The position numbers and the translations under genes are program-made. Below the pieces are notes generated by a model, which saw only the letters and a program-made list of their open reading frames with translations, did no database searches and was not told where the DNA came from. Source: Chlamydiota bacterium (GTDB lineage: Bacteria > Chlamydiota > Chlamydiia > Chlamydiales > Simkaniaceae). Taken from it: a stretch of 5,054 nucleotides of DNA. Where the stretch lies: contig JAJFMG010000005.1 of assembly GCA_021772295.1 (NCBI GenBank), forward strand, positions 1-5,054. Reading direction: 5' to 3'. This document shows positions 1-5,054 of the stretch, piece after piece. The number at the start of each line of letters is the position of its first letter. Positions within the stretch are counted from its first letter, which is position 1.

Positions 1-90
1 GCGTTCTAGCCATGAATGACCGCTCAGCTTTATACTCAATCTTGAGCTCTTTGCAACTATATCAAATGCTAATTGAGATTTTTCTTTCAT
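1..90 (-). CDS. Unidentified protein, N-terminal fragment (runs off left edge)
   Basis: Only the first 30 codons are present, read from ATG at 90 down to position 1 with no stop. The start is well supported. An AGGGAG Shine-Dalgarno sequence lies at 100-95, four bases before the ATG, and an in-frame TGA at 108-106 rules out a longer N-terminus. The residues begin MKEKSQLAFDIVAKSS and continue with a short hydrophilic stretch ending in SWLER. There is no signal peptide or membrane segment in this part. I do not recognise the family and assign no function. It is divergent from the coiled-coil gene at 279 and shares the 188-nt control region with it. That it is a real gene is likely; its identity is unknown. 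Confidence 0.7.
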   Translation of the reverse strand, partial: MKEKSQLAFDIVAKSSRLSIKLSGHSWLER

Positions 91-111
91 GTAGCTCCCT
101 ATGTATCAAAG

Positions 112-126
112 CAAAACTAAGTTTTG
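112..126. repeat. Perfect inverted repeat CAAAAC-TAA-GTTTTG
   Basis: Six-base arms separated by three bases form an operator-like dyad. It lies just upstream of the leftward gene and overlaps the place where that gene's weakly predicted -10 element and transcription start would fall. It could be a regulator site or a chance palindrome in AT-rich DNA. The arms are too short and AT-rich for a stable terminator hairpin. Confidence 0.35.
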
Positions 127-267
127 TATCTTGAATTTAAAAAAATGTTTGCAAAAAAAACAAAGCTTTTGCCAAACACACATTTTTACCAAATGGGAAA
201 AATGGGGCTTTTATTAAACAAATCTTCCATTTTTTCTGATGCTATGGCAAAATCTACACGCGTTTTT

Positions 268-272
268 GAGGA
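268..272 (+). promoter_or_regulatory. Ribosome binding site GAGGA for the gene at 279
   Basis: GAGGA sits six bases before the ATG at 279. This supports that start for the small coiled-coil protein and shows that the gene is translated independently of anything upstream. Confidence 0.75.
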
Positions 273-278
273 TAATTT

Positions 279-725
279 ATGAAAAGTGATCGAATAAAAA
301 AATTAGAAAAAGAATTAGAAAACTTAGAGCAGTGGCTAAAACTTGGTCTTGTTCCTAAGGGAGATATCGCAAAACACCAGTCTGAAATTGATCTTTTCAA
401 ACAAAAAATTGAAGAGGAACACCAGCGTTTAAAACGGATGAAAGAGACCGGTGAGGTAGAAGAGTATATTGCTCCTAAGCGTGGTCAATCTGGTAAGCCT
501 GTGTATCAAGAACCTCAAACCATTCCTGGAATGGATTCTGAAAATATGACCGATGCTGGCCTTAATATGGAAACTGAATCATTTGAGACAGAGTCAACAA
601 CAATTTCAGCCGAAGATAGTGAAGATCGCACCTCTATTGATGAAGATGATGGAGAGGACCCCTTTAGTGATAAAAGTAGATGGAAAAGAGGCATTTTAGA
701 AGATCCTGACTCTGATTCATGGTAG
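279..725 (+). CDS. Small coiled-coil/acidic-tail protein, probable chlamydial CT053-type hypothetical
   Basis: This gene encodes 148 residues of unknown function. Residues 3-57 are a charged, Lys/Glu/Leu-rich helix with heptad-like spacing, probably a coiled coil. It contains the segment LEQWLKLGLVPKGDI (16-30), which breaks the helix. Residues 58-93 are a Pro/Gly-containing linker. Residues 94-148 are a low-complexity Ser/Thr/Glu/Asp tail with an acidic run, DEDDGEDPF (121-129), followed by a basic patch, KSRWKRG (132-138). There is no signal peptide or membrane helix. A GAGGA site six bases upstream supports the start. The stop overlaps the hemW start (ATGGTAG), implying translational coupling. 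From memory, Chlamydia trachomatis has a small hypothetical, CT053, just upstream of its hemW-type gene CT052, and this looks like its counterpart; that is inference from position and character. CT053 has been reported as a candidate type III secretion substrate, which is not evidence that this protein is secreted. Confidence 0.85.
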   Translation: MKSDRIKKLEKELENLEQWLKLGLVPKGDIAKHQSEIDLFKQKIEEEHQRLKRMKETGEVEEYIAPKRGQSGKPVYQEPQTIPGMDSENMTDAGLNMETESFETESTTISAEDSEDRTSIDEDDGEDPFSDKSRWKRGILEDPDSDSW

Positions 726-1852
726 AAGAGCTCAGTCTTTACTTCCATATCCCCTTTTGCAAAAAAAAATGTCCCTATTGCCACTTCTATGTCATTCCTG
801 AAAATGCTGCTCATAAAGAACTATTATTAGACTCTCTTTTATTAGAGTGGGAGCAAAAACTCCCATTAATTAAAAACGCTACCATTCAATCTATCTATTT
901 TGGTGGCGGGACACCAAGTCTATTTGTTGATGGAATCGAAGCAATTCTAACTCTTATTTTCCAAAGTGGTTTGCAAATACCACCTGATGTAGAGATTACA
1001 ATTGAAGCTAATCCTGATGACATTACAAAAGATCTAATTCTAAAGATTCTATCTTGTGGAATCAATCGATTAAGTCTTGGCGTACAGTCTTTAGTAGATA
1101 ATACACTCATCACAATTGGAAGAGAGCATAGCGCATCCAAAGCATTGGATGCCATTTCGATTGCATCAGAAAATGGCATGAAAAATATTTCTATTGATCT
1201 GATGTATGATCTACCAGGCCAAAGTGTATCGTCCTTTCAAAAAACATTAGGCATACTGCCATCGCTTCCAATAACGCACATTTCACTTTATAATCTAGAT
1301 ATACTTCCGGGGACTAGTTTTTATAAATCCCGGAAAAAACTCGAAAAAACATTGCCTAGTGACGCGCTCAGCTTAGAGCTTCATAACATGGCAATGGCAT
1401 CGATAAGAGATGCTGGTTTCACAAGATATGAAATCTCCGCCTTTGCAAAAAACAACCTTATCTCCAAACACAACACAGGCTACTGGCTTGGAAGAAATCA
1501 TTTAGGGTATGGACCATCTAGTTTTAGTTTTTACCAAGGCAGACGCTTTCAAAACGTCACATCACTATCCAAATACGCTGAAAAACTCAAAAAAGGTGCA
1601 TCTCCCCTATTTTTTGAAGAAACACTCCCTATCGAGCAAAGAATCAAAGAGCAATTTTGTGTGCAGTTGCGGTTGCTAGATGGCATCGATATACTCTCTT
1701 TTGAAAAAAAATGGGGAACGATTCCACCTGATATGCAAAAAGAGCTCGATAAGCTTATTCTTGAAGGATTCCTTGAAAAATCAAATTCCTCAGTAGCACT
1801 ATCGAATAAGGGATTACTTTTTCATGATGAAATTGCAGTCAGACTTATTTGA
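719..1852 (+). CDS. hemW: HemW, radical SAM heme chaperone (HemN-like)
   Basis: HemW is a cytoplasmic radical SAM protein that binds a [4Fe-4S] cluster and heme and is thought to deliver heme to target enzymes. It is often misannotated as oxygen-independent coproporphyrinogen III oxidase. At 377 residues it has the family's full length. The cluster motif is C14-x3-C18-x2-C21 followed by H-F, without the extra cysteine (CxC) that marks true HemN. Other radical SAM landmarks are GGGTPS (62-67), EANPD (96-100), GINRLSLGVQS (114-124), REHSASKA (135-142) and DLMYDLPGQ (160-168). The HemW signature HNxxYW is intact as HNTGYW (251-256), followed by HLGYGPSSFSF (261-271). The C-terminal HemW domain shows RLLDGID (318-324). 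The ATG at 719 overlaps the upstream stop by 7 nt and has only a poor Shine-Dalgarno, so translation is probably coupled to the preceding gene. The 3' end overlaps the convergent methyltransferase gene by 8 nt. Confidence 0.95.
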   Translation: MVEELSLYFHIPFCKKKCPYCHFYVIPENAAHKELLLDSLLLEWEQKLPLIKNATIQSIYFGGGTPSLFVDGIEAILTLIFQSGLQIPPDVEITIEANPDDITKDLILKILSCGINRLSLGVQSLVDNTLITIGREHSASKALDAISIASENGMKNISIDLMYDLPGQSVSSFQKTLGILPSLPITHISLYNLDILPGTSFYKSRKKLEKTLPSDALSLELHNMAMASIRDAGFTRYEISAFAKNNLISKHNTGYWLGRNHLGYGPSSFSFYQGRRFQNVTSLSKYAEKLKKGASPLFFEETLPIEQRIKEQFCVQLRLLDGIDILSFEKKWGTIPPDMQKELDKLILEGFLEKSNSSVALSNKGLLFHDEIAVRLI

Positions 1853-2549
1853 TCTGAAATAAAAAAATAGACGGTCTTTTATGCAAATTAGCATTAGAGC
1901 CTTTCCAATCAGCGACTTTTTTGATCTGCACCTCTTGGGTCTTGAGGGTAATATCTGTTGCAACGCAAAGAGTTGCATTTCCAGGTAGCGATTTAATTAA
2001 AAAGTCTAGAAATTTCTCATTACGATAGGGAGCTTCAATACAAATATGAGTTTGACTCTGCGATGATTTAAGCAATTTTTGCACATGCGCTGCAAACTCA
2101 TTTTCTTTCCTTGGAAGATACCCATGAAAGGTAAAGCTTTGCCCAGAAAAACCAGAGAGCATCAAAGCAAACACAATAGAAGAGGGACCAACTATTGGCT
2201 CTACATCGATATTATTTTGATTGGCAAGCTGAATAAGGGCAGACCCTGGATCTGCAAGGACGGGTAGCCCAGCGTCTGACACTAACCCAACTGTCTTTTG
2301 ATCTATCAGCTTTACAAGCTCATGTAATTCTTTATCGGAAGTATGTTCATTGAGAACTCTTAAGGGAATATCTCTAAACTCTCTACCGATAAATGTAAAT
2401 CGTTTGAGATACTTTCGAGCTTCCTTTTCATTTTCAGCGATGAGAAGATCAATCTGATTGATTTTTTTTTCGAGATTTTTTGGAAAAAAATCATCGACAT
2501 CTCCTTCTCCAAGTAAATTAGGTAATAAAAGCAACCTTCCTTTTTTCAT
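1845..2549 (-). CDS. SAM-dependent methyltransferase, RsmI-related short subfamily (CT048-type)
   Basis: This is a tetrapyrrole-methylase-fold protein of 234 residues. It is related to RsmI/YraL, which 2'-O-methylates C1402 of 16S rRNA. Recognisable blocks are SDAGLPVLADPG (91-102), IVGPSSI (119-125), the S-G-F-SGQ-FTFHGYLPRK region (132-148), IEAPYRNEKFLD (171-182) and HKRPSIFLF (223-231). It differs from canonical RsmI in two ways. RsmI is usually about 280-290 residues with an extra C-terminal domain, absent here. The usual N-terminal PxGNLxD and AEDTR signatures read PNLLGEGD (10-17) and AENEKEARKYL (38-48). I recall the same pattern in a short methyltransferase group of Bacteroidetes and Chlamydiae, so rRNA C1402 as substrate is only a possibility. 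It is the last gene of the minus-strand operon. Its ATG overlaps the holA stop as ATGA, with a weak Shine-Dalgarno, which suggests coupled translation. Confidence 0.88.
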   Translation of the reverse strand: MKKGRLLLLPNLLGEGDVDDFFPKNLEKKINQIDLLIAENEKEARKYLKRFTFIGREFRDIPLRVLNEHTSDKELHELVKLIDQKTVGLVSDAGLPVLADPGSALIQLANQNNIDVEPIVGPSSIVFALMLSGFSGQSFTFHGYLPRKENEFAAHVQKLLKSSQSQTHICIEAPYRNEKFLDFLIKSLPGNATLCVATDITLKTQEVQIKKVADWKGSNANLHKRPSIFLFQIK

Positions 2550-3538
2550 AGCGCCATCTTTTCTTTTTCCAATTTTAAAATAAACATCTCAAGAAGGTGC
2601 TTTAAATCTACGCTTGTAGACTTAGAAAGAGTTTCTGTTTCAAAAAGCTCATTTAGACCTTTTTGAAAATAAGGCGCACCAAGCCTTTTGGAAAGTGATG
2701 CAAGCTGCTCTCGCTTCTTAGGATATAATTTGGGGAAAGATGTGGCGACTTGCTCAGGGGTTGCAATACTCATTTGCAATCCAAGTTGCAGCTGCTTTCG
2801 AAAGAGTGAAAGATAAAAATGAAAGTCTTCTACAACAGCAATGGAAACATCAATACTATTAAGCCTTCCAAAGATTACTTTATCCGCAAATTGCCACTGG
2901 TTGATAACAGTTGACGGAGAGCAAACAGCATTAATATCATTTTGAGTAATATCAGTTTTTTCTCCCACATAGCAAATCAGCTTCTCAATCTCATGCGTAA
3001 GAGTAGCAAAAGATGTTCCAACCCTGTCTAGTAAATAATCAATACATGAACATCTTTTATTCGCAGCATGCAAAAAAAGAGAGAGCCACTTTATGACTCT
3101 TGTCTTTTGATCCCATGGTTTTTCCTTTGGTATATCAAAACAACCAAGAAGCTCATTTCCTTTTTCATAGAAGCTTGCAAGTGACTTATTCATCTTTCCA
3201 AGAAAAAATACCGTTGTGTCTAAGGACCCCTGTAATAACCCCAAGCAAGGCTGCAATTTTTTTACTGAATATGTATCCGCTCCCTCAAGAACAAGTACAC
3301 GTCGATTACCCATCATAGAAAAAGATGCTAGTTCCGATAAAAGCTTTTCTAATCCATCTTCGCTAAAGCGTAAAACATCAAATTCAATTTTTTTACGAGA
3401 AAGTGTATCGAGAAATCTTTGCAGCACAAAGTTTCTCTCTTCCAAATCAGATAGTGAAATAATGTAACCTGCTAGCAAGTTATTCGGGATCGAACCTGAA
3501 AAATGATCTATAAGAGCATCTAGGGTAAATAACTTCAA
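2546..3538 (-). CDS. holA: DNA polymerase III delta subunit (HolA), TTG start
   Basis: Delta is the clamp-loader 'wrench' that opens the beta sliding clamp during replication. The protein has 330 residues from the TTG at 3538, a normal length for the family. Sequence identity to well-known delta subunits is low and the call rests on pattern. The AAA+-like N-terminal part includes FSMMGNRRVLVLEGAD (73-88), matching the family's 'F...rrlvvveg' strand, and VFFLGKMNKS near 110-119. The middle has LTHEIEKLICYVG followed by ITQNDI (180-202), the helical lid signature, and then WQFADKVIFGR (215-225). The collar domain follows, with FRKQLQLGL near 246-254. I prefer the TTG at 3538 because GGGGA (3548-3544) lies five bases upstream and the start overlaps the OsmC stop as TTGA. 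Another in-frame TTG at 3550 would add four residues but has no good ribosome site. It sits between the OsmC-family gene and the methyltransferase, all on one strand. Confidence 0.85.
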   Translation of the reverse strand: MKLFTLDALIDHFSGSIPNNLLAGYIISLSDLEERNFVLQRFLDTLSRKKIEFDVLRFSEDGLEKLLSELASFSMMGNRRVLVLEGADTYSVKKLQPCLGLLQGSLDTTVFFLGKMNKSLASFYEKGNELLGCFDIPKEKPWDQKTRVIKWLSLFLHAANKRCSCIDYLLDRVGTSFATLTHEIEKLICYVGEKTDITQNDINAVCSPSTVINQWQFADKVIFGRLNSIDVSIAVVEDFHFYLSLFRKQLQLGLQMSIATPEQVATSFPKLYPKKREQLASLSKRLGAPYFQKGLNELFETETLSKSTSVDLKHLLEMFILKLEKEKMAL

Positions 3539-3960
3539 GATTGTCCCCAACTAAACGTAATTGTTTTTTTTATACAGGGATGCAAAGAAAAATGCACGGG
3601 GCAATGATTTGCTGCATCTTCAAGCTCTTTTCTAATCTCATCTGAAAAAGTTAGTGAACAAGTTACTTGCACATCAAGTGTCGTAATTTTCCGAACTGGT
3701 GTATCTTCCATCTGTTTGGTAACAGTTGCTTTTATGCCTGCGAGCGACACCTTTAACTTTTGCGCTTTAATTCCCATAACAGTAAGGATACAAGCTGGGT
3801 AAGATACAGCTAAAAGATCTGTTGGAGAAAAATGTTCTCCAAGCCCTTTAAACTCAGATGGACCATCTGTTTCTAACTGCGCACCTTTATCTTTTTGCAC
3901 ACATTTGCAGCGTAAATTATCTTCTAAATGTACTTCAATATTAGCTTGGTTTTGACCCAT
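3535..3960 (-). CDS. OsmC/Ohr-family protein (thiol peroxidase-like)
   Basis: This is a 141-residue protein of the OsmC/Ohr superfamily, small homodimeric cytoplasmic enzymes that reduce organic hydroperoxides through a reactive cysteine pair. The two expected cysteines are present. C57 lies in the helix FSPTDLLAVSYPACILTVMG (44-63), and C120 lies in the motif NHCPVHFSLHP (118-128). The preceding E-F-x-G-x-G-E-x-F-S-P-T-D pattern is typical of the generic OsmC/YhfA-like branch. I therefore do not call it OsmC or Ohr specifically, since substrate preference cannot be read from sequence. Further cysteines at 18, 20, 101 and 129 are unusual in number. The ATG at 3960 is preceded by GAGAG (3971-3967), six bases away. 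It appears to be the first gene of an operon with holA and the methyltransferase and is divergent from fabI. Confidence 0.9.
   Translation of the reverse strand: MGQNQANIEVHLEDNLRCKCVQKDKGAQLETDGPSEFKGLGEHFSPTDLLAVSYPACILTVMGIKAQKLKVSLAGIKATVTKQMEDTPVRKITTLDVQVTCSLTFSDEIRKELEDAANHCPVHFSLHPCIKKTITFSWGQS
3544..3548 (-). promoter_or_regulatory. Ribosome binding site GGGGA deciding the holA TTG start
   Basis: On the minus strand GGGGA precedes TTG at 3538 by five bases (CAATC). It lies inside the last codons of the OsmC-family gene and downstream of the alternative TTG at 3550, so it can only serve the 3538 start. Confidence 0.55.
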
Positions 3961-3994
3961 ATCAAACTCTCATCCTCATTTTTGATGTAAATTC

Positions 3995-4000
3995 ATTTTA
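3995..4000 (-). promoter_or_regulatory. Candidate -10 element (TAAAAT) for the OsmC-holA operon
   Basis: On the minus strand TAAAAT (5 of 6 matches to TATAAT) lies about 35 bases upstream of the OsmC-family ATG. That would give a leader of roughly 28 nt. No convincing -35 hexamer lies 16-18 bases further upstream (TAGTAT at 17), so this is a tentative call based on position. Confidence 0.25.
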
Positions 4001-4041
4001 TCTAAAAGCATTTTTCGATACTAGCCTTGTTTTGTGAAACA

Positions 4042-4050
4042 TGGTATATT
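4042..4050 (+). promoter_or_regulatory. Candidate extended -10 promoter for fabI (TGG-TATATT)
   Basis: TATATT (4045-4050) matches the -10 consensus at 5 of 6 positions and is preceded by TG at 4042-4043, one base before the hexamer, forming an extended -10. No good -35 is present at normal spacing, which extended -10 promoters can tolerate. Transcription would begin near 4057, leaving a leader of about 33 nt before the fabI ATG. Confidence 0.45.
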
Positions 4051-4089
4051 AAACAGTCTAAAATGAATAAAAAACTTTGGTAACTTACT

Positions 4090-4998
4090 ATGAATAAATT
4101 GAGTTTGAAAGGTAAAAAAGCATTTGTTGCAGGTATAGGTGATGATCAAGGCTTCGGTTGGGCTATAGCAAAAGAGCTTGCAGATGCTGGTTGCGAAATC
4201 ATTGTAGGTACATGGACACCGATTCTAAAAATTTTTACTACATCTCTTGCTAATGGGAAATTTGATGCATCTCGTAAATTATCCGATGGATCGCTCATGG
4301 AATTTGCTAAGGTATATGCACTTGATGCAAGTTTTGATACTCCAGAAGATGTTCCAGAGGACATTAAAGAAAACAAACGATATAAATCAGCATCAGGTTA
4401 TACCGTATCAGAAGTTGCTAAACAAATTGAGCAGGACTTTGGGAAAATCGACTTTGTTATCCATTCGCTCGCTAATGGACCAGAGGTAAAAAAGCCTCTC
4501 TTAGAAACTTCTCGATCAGGATACTTAGCGGCTATTAGTTCCTCAGCATACTCATTTGTATCTCTCGTGCAGCATTTTGGACCTCTTATGAATAAAGGAG
4601 GCGCAACCATCAACCTAACCTACATGGCATCTGAAAAAGCAGTCCCAGGCTATGGAGGTGGCATGAGTTCCGCAAAAGCGGCCCTTGAGAGTGATACAAG
4701 AACACTTGCATATGAAGCAGGTAGAAAGTGGGGCATTCGGATTAATGCAATATCAGCTGGACCACTTGGCTCTAGAGCTGCAAAAGCTATTGGATTTATC
4801 GATGATATGATCAACTATTCTCATGCAAATGCGCCCATACAGAAGGATCTAAAAGCCGAAGAAATTGCAAACACCGCACTATTTTTAGTATCTCCGATGG
4901 CATCTGCGATCACGGGATCAACTATTTATGTCGATAATGGTATGCATGCGATGGGCTTAGCAGTTGATAGCGCTTCACTTAGCTCCAATTTAAAGTAA
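4090..4998 (+). CDS. fabI: Enoyl-[acyl-carrier-protein] reductase (NADH), plant/chlamydial type FabI
   Basis: FabI reduces trans-2-enoyl-ACP with NADH, the last step of each fatty-acid elongation cycle (type II synthesis, cytoplasm). It has 302 residues, longer than E. coli FabI (262). The excess sits largely in an insertion between the first strands (about residues 43-100), as in plant, apicomplexan and chlamydial enzymes. The nucleotide-binding region [20 protein letters not shown] is at 15-34 and SLANGP at 126-131. The catalytic residues are Y178 (NLTYMAS), Y188 and K196 ([15 protein letters not shown]). The Y-x7-K spacing is that of plant enoyl reductases, one residue longer than the E. 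coli Y-x6-K. The substrate-loop region is [15 protein letters not shown] (221-235), and the C-terminal [14 protein letters not shown] (277-290) is characteristic. The Shine-Dalgarno upstream of ATG 4090 is weak. The gene appears monocistronic and is divergent from the OsmC-family gene. Triclosan-type inhibitors target this family. Confidence 0.96.
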   Translation: MNKLSLKGKKAFVAGIGDDQGFGWAIAKELADAGCEIIVGTWTPILKIFTTSLANGKFDASRKLSDGSLMEFAKVYALDASFDTPEDVPEDIKENKRYKSASGYTVSEVAKQIEQDFGKIDFVIHSLANGPEVKKPLLETSRSGYLAAISSSAYSFVSLVQHFGPLMNKGGATINLTYMASEKAVPGYGGGMSSAKAALESDTRTLAYEAGRKWGIRINAISAGPLGSRAAKAIGFIDDMINYSHANAPIQKDLKAEEIANTALFLVSPMASAITGSTIYVDNGMHAMGLAVDSASLSSNLK

Positions 4999-5017
4999 CC
5001 TTTACTTGTAGATTTTC

Positions 5018-5035
5018 AGAACGCTCGAGTGTTCT
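5018..5035. terminator. Palindrome after fabI, possible transcription terminator
   Basis: AGAACGC-TCGA-GTGTTCT can fold into a 7-bp stem (one G-U pair) with a four-base loop, 20 nt after the fabI stop. It is the most GC-balanced hairpin in the intergenic DNA. There is no T-tract directly after it on either strand (TTAAAG on plus, GAAAAT on minus), so a classic intrinsic terminator is doubtful. Alternatives are a bidirectional weak terminator, a protein-binding site, or part of a convergent gene entering from the right edge. Confidence 0.35.
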
Positions 5036-5054
5036 TAAAGATATTTTCCAATCG

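Larger units (their letters stand above)
91..278. promoter_or_regulatory. Divergent intergenic control region
   Basis: This 188-nt stretch is very A/T-rich and lies between two divergently transcribed genes, so promoters for both should lie here. No strong sigma-70 pair stands out. For the rightward gene the best pair I see is TTACCA (186-191) and TTTATT (210-215) with an 18-nt spacer, each matching 4 of 6 consensus bases. For the leftward gene it is TTGCAA (154-149) and GATACA (130-125), also with an 18-nt spacer. Both are weak, which is common in AT-rich chlamydial DNA. The region also contains a short palindrome at 112-126, an AAATGGG direct repeat (191-197 and 200-206) and an imperfect stem at 198-234. 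Confidence 0.5.

Noticed and set aside
515..814. 99-codon open frame on the minus strand
   Set aside because: It is antisense to the acidic tail of the coiled-coil gene and the hemW 5' end. Its Ser-rich composition is what the complement of GAA/GAT/TCA codons gives, and no known domain is visible.
895..1179. 94-codon open frame on the minus strand inside hemW
   Set aside because: It is fully antisense to conserved radical SAM motifs of HemW and has no recognisable domain.
2079..2267. 62-codon plus-strand frame inside the methyltransferase gene
   Set aside because: It is antisense to the conserved methyltransferase blocks and its composition is not protein-like.
2459..2499. Runs of T (2461-2470) and A (2484-2490) that look like terminator or slippage tracts
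   Set aside because: They are Lys/Phe codon runs (AAA/TTT) inside the intact methyltransferase frame, with no stable GC stem beside them.
3100..3467. Two overlapping plus-strand frames (72 and 83 codons) opposite holA
   Set aside because: They lie wholly antisense to holA, overlap each other in different frames, and have no recognisable protein pattern.
4146..4613. Minus- and alternative plus-strand frames within fabI
   Set aside because: They are shadows of the fabI coding sequence, whose catalytic motifs are intact and continuous.
1..5054. Search for tRNA, rRNA, CRISPR repeats, insertion sequences or long repeats
   Set aside because: Nothing of these kinds was seen. Nearly all of the window is explained by housekeeping genes, and the remaining gaps are each under 200 nt.

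Overview
The window looks like core chromosome of a member of the phylum Chlamydiae, and more likely an environmental (amoeba- or arthropod-associated) lineage than a Chlamydia species. The DNA is AT-rich, the genes are tightly packed, and the enoyl-ACP reductase is of the plant/chlamydial type. A small coiled-coil protein sits directly upstream of hemW, an order I recall from Chlamydia (CT053-CT052). The two minus-strand genes after it match the kinds of protein I recall at CT047-CT048. The phylum assignment is an inference from protein character and gene order; I cannot name the genus.

Layout from left to right. Positions 1-90 hold the first 30 codons of an unidentified minus-strand gene that runs off the left edge. 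Positions 91-278 are a divergent, A/T-rich control region with small inverted repeats. Next come two plus-strand genes that overlap by 7 nt: a 148-residue coiled-coil/acidic protein (279-725) and the radical-SAM heme chaperone HemW (719-1852). HemW converges on a three-gene minus-strand operon and overlaps it by 8 nt. Read in its own direction, that operon is an OsmC-family protein (3960-3535), the DNA polymerase III delta subunit HolA (start TTG at 3538 or 3550, end 2546) and a short RsmI-related SAM methyltransferase (2549-1845). Its junctions are stop/start overlaps of about 4 nt. Positions 3961-4089 are a second divergent promoter region. fabI (4090-4998) follows, and the last 56 bases contain a near-perfect palindrome.

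The genes serve housekeeping functions: heme handling, clamp loading for replication, RNA (or related) methylation, thiol-based peroxide defence and fatty-acid elongation. No mobile element, tRNA, rRNA, CRISPR array or defence cassette is visible. I found no clear undescribed system. The items most worth a second look are the unidentified coiled-coil gene coupled to hemW, the non-canonical methyltransferase subfamily, the likely misplaced start of holA, and the unidentified genes at the two window edges.
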